Below, piece after piece: positions 52,601 through 63,797 of a stretch of 64,000 nucleotides of DNA. A program made the position numbers and the translations under genes. The notes beneath the pieces were generated by a model. It saw only the letters and a list, made by a program, of their open reading frames with translations, did not search any database and was not told where the DNA came from. Origin of the DNA: Zygnema cylindricum (Eukaryota > Streptophyta > Zygnematophyceae > Zygnematales > Zygnemataceae); NCBI GenBank assembly GCA_037447655.1, contig JBBHKE010002469.1:91820-155819 (forward strand), given 5' to 3'. Each line of letters opens with the position of its first letter. Position 1 is the stretch's first letter.

Positions 52601-55600
52601 AATTGCATTATGAACTTTGGAAATTTCATCTGCCGAAGAAGGGATAGGGAGAGGGAAACGGAGAGGGAGAGGTAGCTGGAGAGACGGAGGCAGAAGGAGA
52701 AGGAGCGGCAGAGGGAGAGGCAGATGGATGAGGAAGAGCGAGAGGGAGGGGGAGAGAGAGGGGCAGACGGAGAGGGGAAGGGAGAGGAAGAGAGAGGGAG
52801 GGGGAGGGAGAGGGAGGGGGAGGAAGAGGGAGAGGGAGAGGTAGAGGAGATTGTTACTGAAATTTATTTGGATGGTTGTGAGCTGATAGGTGGTTCCTGA
52901 TAAACCTGAAAGACGAAGGGCTGCTCGAATTCTCGGCTCAGCATTTGAAATGGTTTGCTCAAAGACCAACACCTCTTTTTCAGTTTTCACTGTCTTTAGC
53001 ATATGAATAGAGTAACTGAAATGTTTGCGCTCTCACCCGTCACAAATTCTTATTAAATCCGTTATAATCTGTCCAATTGGAGTCACTTTAGTTATACCCT
53101 TGGGTTGCATTTGTACCAAAATTTGAATGGCATTGATATTCATGGCACTGAACATTATGATGCTCTCTTTTAATTTACTTTGTGCAGTTTGACATGTGCG
53201 GAAATCATCATAGAATACAGGATAAATTTGACATTGTCTGGCAGGAATGAGGTCGGTATATCACCTATCATCTTTCACCTTAAGAAGTTTCGAGAAAAGG
53301 GCTAACAAAGTGATTACACATTATACATGTGAAGGCTTCAAAAAATTGGCACTAAATAATTTTATGTTCTGCGCTTAATATGGTGGACTGTTTACAAGTC
53401 TTGATAATATGTTTTGCAGCATAACGTCAAGATAATTATCAATAGATAGTGTAACGTGACGGCTTGTTTACTGCATGTTCTGGCGTTTTTTGCCTGATTG
53501 AGATTTCAATGGTTAGACATTTTTGAACTTCCGGCATAGTTATAGACATTTTTAACTCCCAGCATAGCTGGTTCACATTGGTCTATTATAACATGGGAGG
53601 ACAATACTCTAGGGGATGAGGTCGAATGAAGACATTTTTGTTTTTGGACCTGTTATTTTGGGGACGTCGTTAAAAGCCTCATGAATGTACTACTGACAAC
53701 CTATGTGCTTTAACTTCTCTCTTCTTAAGGATGCAAATTGAAAATTTCAGAGTGTTTTGTTTATCCAAGACAATTCAAAGTCTCTCGCCTTGATCGATTC
53801 TTGGCAATTTCCTTAATACTTAAACGGTTGGATTGGAAAACGGCTTGACTTGTAAAATTGTATAACGATTTTTCCTTGCCTAACTGAAATTTCGTATTTC
53901 CATGGTGTAACAGCTGGAAGGTGTCTCCTTGGGATGTCTGGACGATGTTCCTGGAGGAAACTCCGGTTTTTTTGCTTCCATTAGAAATGTGTTGGACCTT
54001 GACTTCACTGGGGAGGAAGGAGGTAAATACATAACCGTCTCTTAAATCCTTGTCAATTGTAGGCTGTTCAGGTTTAAAAAAAAATGTCAGATATTGGGTG
54101 TGACAGGCTGACTTTTATATTCAAATCACTATTTGTCATTTTAATGTTTACAATCCAGCTATGGTAACTTTCCTAATGATTGTAAGTGCATTATTGGTCG
54201 TGCACAATTACTGATGATTTTCAGTGTGAGGTCTACCCTTTGTCTCTCTTCTTATTTATTCTTAACTTTGTGCTGAAATATTAAAAAATCCTTGTGTATG
54301 TTGTGTAGTATTCCTTCTGTCCTCTCCTTTTTCTTTTACCACTGTGAGATCCAGTCCTGCTTTACACCAGAGGAGGATTTTGCAGCATCTAAATTTTTTG
54401 ACTTTTGAAGTCAAGATGTAATCATGCAAATTCTGGATTCAGTTCTTAATCCCGAATTCAAGTTTGAGAGTTTGTTGAATTTAAGCTAGTACATTTAAGC
54501 ATGGTACAGTTACGAATTTGTAATTTTGAGTTTTCTAAGCATTAACTTGTGACTGGAGGGCACATCGGTGGAAAACATCAGAGCCGGCAGAATTTAAGTT
54601 TGGATCTTTGGTAAACCAAGGTTTAAATTGTAATTTTGAATTTGTCTTTTCGAGTTTTCTAAGCGTAAAAATGTGACTGGGAGGGCAGATCGATGGCAAA
54701 CATCGGAGCCTGCAGATTTGTATATTGTGCTCAATGCCAGTACTGCTGAACTACCAGCTGTCGAACGATATATTGTAAGAATTTTCTGACATCCTTTTAG
54801 AACCTTGATATAGCTCTTGAAATCCTTTCCACCACAGTGAAAACCTCTAAACTTCTTGAAGTCCTTCTTAACAAGTTTTCTATTAACCTGAAATTCCTCG
54901 GAATCACCCTGAAAATTTCCAAAGATTTTGAATTCCTCTTAGAAAGTTCTCATAAACCTGGAAACTCTTTGCACCACTGAAAACTCCAATGTTTTGAAAA
55001 CCCTGTGATTTTTTTTTTAATAAACCTGAAAGCCTCTTAAACCACCGTGAAAACCTCCAGCTTAAAACACATCTTACCTCTCAGCATCCACATTTTTTCC
55101 ATTTCCAGGTTATTTATTTAAATGATGTGATGTGCGTTGATTTTGGTTTTCGCTATTTCTGTTGTTGATATCAGAAGACAATGGTTTAGAAGTAATAATG
55201 GCGTTAACTTTTTTTTAGGGTGGTCTATAGTGTATTTGCAAATACCAACTTATCTCATCATCTACAACTTGATGGTCCTATGATGAATTTTTGACTTAAT
55301 GCACTGTCTACGGTCATTACTGTGGATTTGAGCTCACTTTTTTTTCTAACCAAATGAAAATGCGGTGGCCCACATCAGAAGAGTGGTGAGAATCTGATGG
55401 TTAACACCTCATACAGTGTGTATATATTGATTAATATTAGTCTGACATTTTCTAAATTAGTGTGGCCCGCACTAATAGTGGTAGTTGGTGTACTTAAATA
55501 TTTGCATGTTGTATATTTGATTTTTGAGGTGATGGGATCTATTCTTATTTGCAGAATCACTTTGCTAGCTCCACTCCTGCTGTTCTTTTTAACCTCGAAT

Positions 55601-58600
55601 TGGACACTCTGAGGTGAGACGCTGCCTAGAATAAAAGGTAGCTAATTACATTTTTGTATTTTGAGTATGAGAAGATGCTTATTTGGATAAAGAAGTCCCG
55701 TACTTATTAGAGGATACTATTTCGAAGAAAAAAATTTCTTTACTTTCTGATTTTATTACACGATATTTCCTTGAAGAAAAGGAATACCTTACACTTAAAA
55801 GTATGAGAAGGTGCTTATTCGATTATGAAAAAAATATTTGCAGGGAATAACCCCTTGCCTGTTCTTCAGAATGAGAAGATGCTTATTTGAGGAATAGGAA
55901 CGGGACTTCCTGAATTTTTTAGCCTAAAAGATGTTCTAAGTTTAACAAATTTTAGTGGGATGTGGATATTGAAAGTCGACCATATAGGGGAAAAAAAAAA
56001 AAACGCAAAAAAACAGGGGATTTTTGTTCAAGGAACACATGTGGATGATTAGAGGAGATAGAGAATAAAATGTTGTTTTGTATCGCTCTAGATTTTGAAT
56101 TCCAACAGGTTTTATTTGGGGGCTAAATTGGGACCTTCACATCGGATGGAGGAACACATGTGGATGATTAGAGGAGATAGAGAATAAAATGTTGTTTTGT
56201 ATCGCTCTAGATTTTGAATTCCAACAGGTTTTATTTGGGGGCTAAATTGGGACCTTCACATCGGATGGAGGGTTGTAGGGCGGATTTGGGCTTGTTGGGA
56301 TTTCCTCCTAAGGACCTTCATTATCGTTTTTTGACGCAATTTAAACCTGTTTTTTATATCCGCACACGAGATTATTCTAAGGTGAGACTCATTACTGATT
56401 GGAAAAATAAATGACAACTTTTCCTCAGCCTAGAAAGCCCTTTTCACATCCTTTTTTCTCATTAGAAGTAAACTTGTCTTTTATGTTTGTATGTGAGATT
56501 ATTTTAAGGTGGAAAACTTATTCCTGTTTGGAAAAGTTATTTGAAAGGAGAAGGAAAGAGGAAAGAGAGCCTTTCTGTTAGAAAAGGGTTATGTTTTTTT
56601 TTTTATTATTTATTTTTTATTTTTCATGAGAACCGCCTGTTTCACATTTTTTTCTCCCTAGGAAAGTTTTGTAACATGACCAACAGAAAAACCAAGCCTG
56701 TCTGGTTTTAACAAAGGTTTTCATGTACGTTATTATGATTACTGCGTTTAAATTGTTTGTTTTTTCTAATGAGGAAATTGTACTGTTATTTACATTATTC
56801 AAGTGAGTAAATTGAATTCCCTAGTAATGTGAAGTAAGATGGGGTGCCAGACTCATAGGCCAGAATTCCTCTCATATCTGTTAAGTAAAACAAAGATTTA
56901 ATGGTTATTTTTGCGCTGATGAAGCAAAATAAAAGTGTTACATAGACTTTGGTGAAGTAAAATAAAAGAGTTTCGTAAGACATTTTGGTGTTTTCTTGTA
57001 CTTCAAATCATGCAATCTTTCAATTGTTGTTTTCCAATTTTGTCCTTGTCCCTCTACTCTACACTGACTTTACTCCCAGATGTAGTTTTTGTCATATGTC
57101 GATCCAGATGATGGATTTCTTTTTGAAAATGCTCAAATTGTACCATTTTACTGGTCTCTAACTTCAAGTTTTCCTTCTTCTCAAATTAAGAAAAAAAAAA
57201 AATCACTGTTTGGTCAATGTTCCCCTTGAAGCAATATATGAAGAGACATTGGTCTGTGATTCGTCACTTTGCAGAGTGTGCCTACGGCACCGTTTATTTT
57301 GAATTACAGTGGAGCTCTTTTGAGACAATATCCTGGTATGTTTTTTTTTTTTCAAAAAATTTGAGGGTCTTTTTTAGCGTTTTAATTTGTGGTTCATAAT
57401 GTGACTTGCTCCATGATAATACTGCCAAAAAATATCGTGTAACGTGTTCCTTTTTTTTATTGTGAAAATATTGCATTACATGCTACAATATAGTGTGCCA
57501 CGTGCATACCAAAAAAAATGACAATACGAATGAAAATATACCATAAGTTTCAATTCTACAGATGGAATAAGGACAGTATGAATGGAACAATACAAGAAGT
57601 TTGATTTTACGGTCAAAATAAAAAAGACAGCATGATTGGAAAAATACCCTAAGTTTTGATTCTATCCGCAGATCATATGTACTTTAGTCTGGAGAGGGAG
57701 AGAATGTGAGAGAGAAGAGATAAGTTTGTCAGACATCCCTTTTCTATTTTAAAAATAACAGAAAAAAACAGACAGATTTGGCACTTTGCCAGGTTCAGTT
57801 CGGTTCGAGTGTGGTTCAAATTGAACTATTTGGTTTGAAACTTTTGAGTTTAAAAACCAAATCAACCTAAAAACCAAAACAAAAGAAAACAAATAAACCA
57901 AAAAATCCAACCCGAAATAAAACTGCCAACTGTTTTCTTATTTTTTGTTTAAAATTAAACTGTTGAATATTGCCGGAAATGAACCATTTAAACTGTTAAA
58001 CCGTCAAGCTTTTGTTCTCCTAAATAGGTTAAAAAATACCAAAATGATCCTGAAATGGCATTTTCGTTAACCTTAACATACTATTTGTGCATATTTGGTA
58101 CAATAGCAGGCTGTATTTTATGTACCCTAAACTCCCCCCTCCAGCCTCGCTACCTAAGGGAGGAAGGGGTGGGGGGGAGGTCGTTACTGGGTGATGGAGG
58201 GAAGGGGGAAAATGGAGAGGGGGAGGGGGGAGTTGAAAGAGTTCTGTTGTGGCAGGTAATGTCGACAATAAAGGATCAGAGAATTGAGTCGTGGAAAGTT
58301 AAATTAAAGTATGGGTAGGATAAGTTACGCTCTATAGGAGAAGATGATGAAGAGGGAGAGGGTTGGGAGAGCAGGTCCATGGCAGGTAATGTTGAAACAG
58401 GGAGATGGCTCCTTCGCCTGTAGTTGAGCGTTTCAATCCCTGGATCCCCCTCCTCCCCCTCTCCCTCTCCCTCTCCTCTTTCAGTCTTGCACTCTCTGCT
58501 GTGTGTGCCTTCATCCCTCTCCCTCTCCTCTCCATTTCTTACTATTTGAAATTGAACATTGTAAGTCTTTCTTTATCATTTTATGAGCCAATCACGTATT

Positions 58601-60439
58601 AACCACCAAGAACCTTGTATTCAGTTCTGGATTGAGTTAACTATTAGTTTGTTGACCAATTAGACAACACAACAGTTGTAAAAGGGAGAAAAATGGTATT
58701 GTATCAAAGTTATTGCCACTATTTAGTCAGTCAGTATCTCGTCATTTGTTTATCATCCGTTTATGGTCCACGAAGTCTTTATTTTTCCACAGGCCACTGT
58801 AATAGTTGAATGGACTATAGGTATATATGGGCAAGTCTTTAAACCCCCCCTCCCAAATCATGTCCATGAAATAACGATTTTATTGTTTATCATTCGTATT
58901 GTTCCTCACAACCAAAAAGGTGCAAGAGTATTTGTTTTCATTTAGTGAAGCTGTACTGTAGCAAGTACACTACTTACCATTATTTGTGTGGTTCTGGAAA
59001 GTTTGTTATTAGGCCTTGACGTCTTAATTTTTTTTTACTATTTCTCACAACTTGTATTTTGTGCCAAATGGACTTTCTGTATTACATTTAACAAACCATT
59101 GAAAGGAATTATTTCATGAATAGTGTGAACCGTTCAAGCGGTGTACTTTCTGATGGTGTTCAAAACTGCCTTATAATTTTTAGAAACATGTTTATAATCT
59201 CCTTTCGATTGTAGTATATATACCCTTGAATCGCGAAAAATTATTGTTTTGGAAACCTCTTGTTAAAGGATGCCTGTATTCAACCGACGGCCATTCTTTT
59301 CATATTGCGAAACTGGAATTTTCTTATTTCCTTGTGAAGTTCCTGTCACTTATTTCTGACTTTCCTACTGCTATGACATTTTCAGGTGAAGGAAGAGCTC
59401 CTCATATCTTTAGGGTTGCAAGAAGAAGAGGGATCCACCATGGCTTTCTTACGTGCCGGATATAAGGTACTGTACTGATCATTTTGTTGACGTATGTGAA
59501 ACGTGCGATCGATATCCGGAATTGTGGTAAAATTACACACAAAAAGCTATACAAAATTGGACCCACCAGCGTAACTTTTGAGCTGGTGGCACAGTGGTAG
59601 TGCGTTCGCAGCTTAAGTGAAAGGTTCCTGGTTCAAATTCTGGCCGGATCATTAATCCCTTTACCGGGATCATCCATTCTATCCCGGATACTAGGAACCT
59701 TAACACATTTTAGTGTTATTTTTATCGTTATCGTTTCTGTTTTTGTTGTTGTTATCGTTATCGTTATTATTATTGTTATTATATTTTTATTATTGGTATG
59801 ATTATGATTATTATTTTTATTCTTTTTTATTATCATGATTGTTACTATTATTGTCACTTCCATAATTGGCATTATTCATTATTCATTATTTATGGTTATT
59901 TATATTATCATTATTCATTAGTATTATTCATTGCTATTGCTGTTATGATTATTTGTTATTATGATTATTCATAATTGTTATTTTATTGATTATTATTATT
60001 ATTCATTATTCATTATTAATTTTCTTTATTATTATTATTATTATTGATTATCATTGTTAATTATTGTTTTTATTCCTTTTTATTTTTATTTTTTCCCTCT
60101 TCTTAGGTAGCCACTTTTAAGTCAATGTTGATGATGTGATAATTGCGATTAAACGTCATATTCTCCAAGAACAGAAAACTATGCCTAAAATGAAATAATT
60201 GATGAGATCTTTTGCGGATTCTGCCCCGTCTGAAAATTCATCAAAACTGCTCGTCAATTTTAATACTTCTACAACACATGCACCCTGCCTTAAACCTTGA
60301 GACCCGTGTGTTTTTGTTCTTCTTAACAAAACGGCAAAATAATAAAATGAACTTGATTTGAGTGTTTTTTGACCCACAGACTTCAACTTGGTGGGAGGAG
60401 GAAACTCAACAAGAGGAAGCGAAGGAATGGAGAAGCTGA
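49697..60439 (+). CDS. LPA3: LPA3-like DUF1995 protein (photosystem II assembly, plastid)
   Basis: The exons I can place are 49697-50009, 51234-51297, 51484-51514, 51956-52045, 52890-52952, 53914-54022, 54689-54774, 55555-55613, 56279-56381, 57275-57335, 58375-58419, 59386-59466 and 60380-60439. Phases agree throughout except between 58419 and 59386. There a short exon for the family segment like VAESPTRFTLGE is expected and was not found. Conserved text: [97 protein letters not shown] and a C-terminal STWWEEE. About 75 N-terminal residues, rich in Ser and Ala, look like a transit peptide. Arabidopsis LPA3 helps assemble photosystem II. The missing exon may be diverged or lost; in the latter case this is a recent pseudogene. 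Introns hold several duplications and a solo LTR. Confidence 0.85.
52636..52852. repeat. GA-rich low-complexity tract in an LPA3 intron
   Basis: About 215 bp of GGGAGA/GGAGAG-type purine-rich sequence stand 37 bp upstream of exon 5. An ORF on each strand spans it, but both are low-complexity artefacts. Confidence 0.75.
54515..54715 (+). repeat. Partial duplication of LPA3 exon 7 and its acceptor
   Basis: About 75 bp (54515-54590: TTTTCTAAGC, TGTGACTGGAGGGCA, ATCGGTGGAAAACATCAGAGCC) are repeated with changes at 54632-54715, where they form the acceptor and first third of exon 7. The upstream copy lost the G of its acceptor (GGGCAC instead of GGGCAG) and lacks the rest of the exon. Confidence 0.7.
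56032..56269 (+). repeat. Perfect 119-bp tandem duplication before LPA3 exon 9
   Basis: Copy 1 is 56032-56150 and copy 2 is 56151-56269, identical as far as I can read (both begin GGAACACATGTGGATGATTA and end CATCGGATGGA). The second copy ends 9 bp before the exon 9 acceptor. Confidence 0.9.
58130..58374. repeat. G-rich and GGGAGA-type tract in an LPA3 intron
   Basis: GGGGTGGGGGGGAGG, GGGAAGGGGGAAAATGG and GAGAGGGGGAGGGGGG runs, then AGAGGGAGAGGG, lie just upstream of exon 11. A CCCTCTCCCTCTCC tract follows on the other side (58450-58475). Confidence 0.6.
59485..59705 (+). mobile_element. Solo LTR of the TRIM, in the last LPA3 intron
   Basis: A 221-bp sequence starting TGTTGACGTATG and ending CCTTAACA, flanked by the 5-bp duplication CATTT on both sides (59480-59484 and 59706-59710). 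It matches the LTR at 3283-3504. The TG...CA ends and 5-bp duplication mark an LTR rather than a SINE, despite the tRNA-like core. Confidence 0.85.
59580..59651 (+). other. tRNA-like cloverleaf inside the solo LTR
   Basis: The A box TGGCACAGTGG is a perfect consensus and the B box reads GGTTCAAATTC. Stems: acceptor GAGCTGG/CCGGATC (one mismatch, one wobble), D GCAC/GTGC, anticodon TTCGC/GTGAA (one wobble), T CCTGG/TCTGG around TTCAAAT (one mismatch). The anticodon position reads CTT with G at position 33. A Lys tRNA ancestry is possible but weakly supported. Confidence 0.65.
59711..60085. repeat. ATT/GTT-rich low-complexity tract
   Basis: TTATTATTATT and TTATCGTTATCG runs follow the solo LTR within the last LPA3 intron. 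It is non-coding; the minus-strand open frame of N and I residues is an artefact. Confidence 0.8.
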
Positions 60440-61750
60440 TTTGCTCGACTTGGTTATAACGTTTAAACATTTTAGGATATATTTTGGTTAAGCGTAGGAA
60501 GTTTCAACTCTACTTTTTGTTTTTTTTTTTTACTTAGTTTATTTATATGTTAACGTTTGTAATCTCTATTTAAGTCTATAAGTGACGATAGCTTCGTGAC
60601 TCTGAAAACCGTTTGATGTGGAGTTGGAAAAAGTGGAGAAGATTGTTAAAAAATCCATTTTTACTTGTGTTTCCAATACAAAGTTAATTTTATAAAAATG
60701 TCTATTCTTTTTTACATAACTGATGCTCAAACATGAATTGAACACTTCACTATGAAAGAGTGAATACTGCACTCGAGAATTGTCTATGTAATAACCTACA
60801 CTAAGAAACCTTTTGGATGAAGAGAATTTGATAAAATAAAATGCATACGTTTCAGAACAATTTATTATTATTATTTCTTGGAATGGTTCACACGATTTTT
60901 AGGTCAATTAATTGCAGGTGGGGAGGAAGTACACTGTGAATCGCTATTATCGGTCAGAAGTAGTTAAAGGAAGAAGGATTGTAGTGTAAACAATACTATT
61001 TCCTGTTCAAATGAGGGAACCGTGTGAAGTACAAAAAGTTTGTGTTATGATAAAAAAAAGTCGGTACAAAAAATGCTATTTTATGTGTGAAGGGAAAGGT
61101 AAACCAGGGCAAATTTAGTGTGTTATTAGTGCCGACAATGGTTCTCGGCATAGCGAACATTATTAGTCGGTACACTTAAATGTGGAGTGCACCCAGTGTT
61201 TTAAAGTGAGTGCACTACATTTTTTGAGTGTCGGTAGCGCACAATGCTGAAAGTGCAATCATGAGTGTGTCACTGACTGAGTAATAAAGACTGAAAATGG
61301 CATGGATTATAGAATAGGTTTTCCTATCAGTTTATATTATTTTTTTCTTTTTTTTTGTAGTTTTTTGTTTAGAAAAAGGTGATTAAAACATGAAAAGATC
61401 CCTATGGGTGAGGTAATGGAACCCTAAAATCGTCTGACTTCTAGCATTTGTCAGCTGTGTTAATCCTCATCTCGGATTGAAAATTAAGGACACACGAGGA
61501 ATAGAGTGGAGACAGGTGTCACAGCAATCTGTGATGATCTTCATTTATTTGAAAGACGATCGTAATGTACGGATGAAGTGAGAGACAAAATTAAGGGGGG
61601 TGATGAAACAAGGGGCCAATGACGAAAAGGCGACACAGTGTGCCGGAACCGCCCGACCGACCAATCTGCCACTGACGGCCGGCAAGTTGGATAAGAGTCC
61701 AGTGCGTCACTTGCGTGGTTCACACTTGAAAAATGGGAAAACGGATGTCA
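60440..61750. other. Intergenic, no gene recognised
   Basis: This is the 3' flank of the LPA3-like gene. TACACTGTGAATCGCTATTATCGG near 60928 resembles a family A terminus, but I see no partner. Nothing else is supported. Confidence 0.35.
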
Positions 61751-63122
61751 TAAATTTTGGGATCCGTACGCCAAATTTCATAAAATGACAAAAACGCGGC
61801 GGTGACGGTTGGGGCAGTTGGTTTGACCGTTTTGGAGCGTAGCGGCGGACAAAAGACGCAGTTTTATGCGTCAAAACTCGACAGCTGCGTATACCAAATG
61901 GCAACTGCCGCCCGCCATCGGACATCATGTTCGGAATGCACTTTTTCGATTTTGAAGAATTTCGAAAACGAAGCGCACGGACGTGAACCGTACAAGAATT
62001 CATTCCGTCGCAAACTAATGAGAAACTAGAGGACCAATCAGAGAAGAGAACACGTAAAAAAGGGCATGTTCTAAGTTCCTTCGCGGTTATTTTCGCTCTT
62101 TACAAACGCTTGCGTGGCAGTACATTTTGGTTTGGAAGGCTTCGTACATATCATGTCCGCAAAGCGTTTACTTTTCGTACGGACAAGTGGCTCGTATCAC
62201 GACACGCTAGTTGACGTAGACTAGCGTCACGTGCCAGTTCACGGCGGACAAAAAAAAGTACCGTTTCCATACCATACCGTTTTCCCATTTTTCAAGTGTG
62301 AACCACGCAATAAATTTTGGCATCCGTACGCCAAATTTCATAAAATGACAAAAAACGCGGCGGTGACGGTCGGGGCGGTTGGTTTGACCGTTTTGGAGCG
62401 TAGCGGCGGACAAAAGATGCAGTTCTATGCGTCAAAAATCGACAGCTGCGTATAGCAAACGGCAACTGCCGTCCGTCATCGGACATCATGTTCGGAATGC
62501 ACTTTTTCGTTTCTGAAAAATTTCGAAAACGAAGCGCACGGCCGTGAACCGTACAATAATTCATTCCGTCGCAAACTTATGAACAAACTAGAGGACCAAT
62601 CACATAAGAGAACACGTAATGTCAAAAAAAAAAAACACCGATGGATAAAAAAAAATAGGGCATGTCCAAAGTTCCTTCGCGATTATTTTCGGTCTGTACA
62701 AACGCTTGCGTGGCAGTACATTTTGGTTTGGAAGGATTCGTACATATCATGTCCGCAAAGCGTTTCTTTTCTCGTACGGGCAAGTGGCTCGAATCACGAC
62801 ACGCTACACCGCCAATCGTTATTAGCGTTGTGTACGCTAATTCTGTCCGGCTCTTTTTTTTATTCTCAAATAGAATTATCCACACTATTTAAAAAAAACC
62901 CTAATTCCTAATTAGAATAGACGATTTCTTCGAAAATTTTCAAATTCCCAATTAGCGTAAACCACGCTAATTATTCGTATACGCTAAAAAAACTTACACG
63001 CTAATAACGATTGGCGTTGTGGATGACGTAGGTTAGCGTCATTTGCCAGTTCACGGCGGACAAAAAAAAGTACCGTTTTCATACCATACCGTTTTCACCT
63101 TTTTCAAGTGTGAACCACGCAA
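61751..63122. repeat. Tandem duplication of about 560 bp
   Basis: Copy 1 (61751-62310) and copy 2 (62311-63122) both begin TAAATTTTGG-ATCCGTACG and end AAGTGTGAACCACGCAA. Shared landmarks include TTTTGGAGCGTAGCGGCGGAC, ATGTCCGCAAAGCGTTT and GCCAGTTCACGGCGGAC. Copy 2 is longer mainly because a family B element is inserted at 62817. An inverted piece of the end (TTGCGTGGTTCACACTTGAAAAATG) precedes copy 1 at 61712. Confidence 0.8.
62817..63019. mobile_element. Tc1/mariner-like MITE, family B, with an empty-site counterpart
   Basis: A 203-bp element with ends CACCGCCAATCGTTATTAGCG and CGCTAATAACGATTGGCGTTG, inserted after GACACGCTA. The first copy of the tandem repeat has the uninterrupted site GACACGCTAGTTGACGTAG at 62201, which places the element ends at a TA dinucleotide. 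Confidence 0.8.
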
Positions 63123-63797
63123 CTGACTAGAGGGAGAGGAGCAGTAAACGGGAGGGGGAAGTTGGGACGGTTTTAAGTTGCTATTGGCGCACTCGGATTG
63201 ACTTTGACTGCATCTGTAGGTTTGACTTTGACTAGACTTTGACTCATTTTGACTTTTTGTGTTGTCGTTACGCGAGTTTCATCACCCGACCGTGTTCCCG
63301 AGGGGTAGGTTTTGTCGCTACTGTAAAGTACAGAACTGCAGTTGTAGAGTTTGACCTTTACTGTGCTACACCTTTCTATCCGTACATTGTGACTGCATTC
63401 CTGTCTGCGTTCTGTTCAATTTTTTCGTATCCGTGGTGTAAGATACAGTACGATCGTACGATCCCAATGTCCGGCAATACCGCGTTCACAGTCAACGACT
63501 TCTCTCATAGGTCGGCAGTCTCTACGCTCCCATTTTTCCCGTCAAAATTCACGTCACGTCACATCGCCGGCATTCGATCTCCAACCAGGGACAGCCACGT
63601 GTACCGCAGATTCCGGAGGCGTCGCTAGTTAAATTTGGAACGAAACACGTTACCGCCCAATTGACAATTGTGCTTTTCTCTTCTCTTCTCCTCCTCGCCT
63701 GCTTAGTGAATCCTCCTCTTCTCCTCCTCGTCTTCTTAGCGAATTATTCGATTTCTTCTTCTTATCGAATTATTCGATTTTCTCTCTCTGGTCAACC
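63123..63797. promoter_or_regulatory. Upstream region and CT-rich leader of the LOR-like gene
   Basis: 63180-63250 repeats TTTGACTTTGACTAGACTTTGACT, containing TTGAC W-box cores. 63660-63790 is a CT-rich stretch (TTCTCTTCTCTTCTCC, TTCTTCTTCTTATCG) typical of a plant 5' leader. The transcription start is not determinable. Confidence 0.4.

Noticed and set aside
52562-53002. 146-codon minus-strand ORF over the GA-rich tract
   Set aside because: It is a low-complexity Leu/Ser/Pro translation overlapping LPA3 exon 5 on the opposite strand.
58230-58318. Alternative LPA3 exon 11 reading WQVM at 58249
   Set aside because: Only the first four codons match the family. The copy at 58375 matches much further and has an acceptor in phase.
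59485-59705. tRNA-derived SINE
   Set aside because: The 5-bp duplication, TG...CA ends, and the PBS/PPT in the related copy at 3.1-3.5 kb fit an LTR better. No A-rich tail is present.
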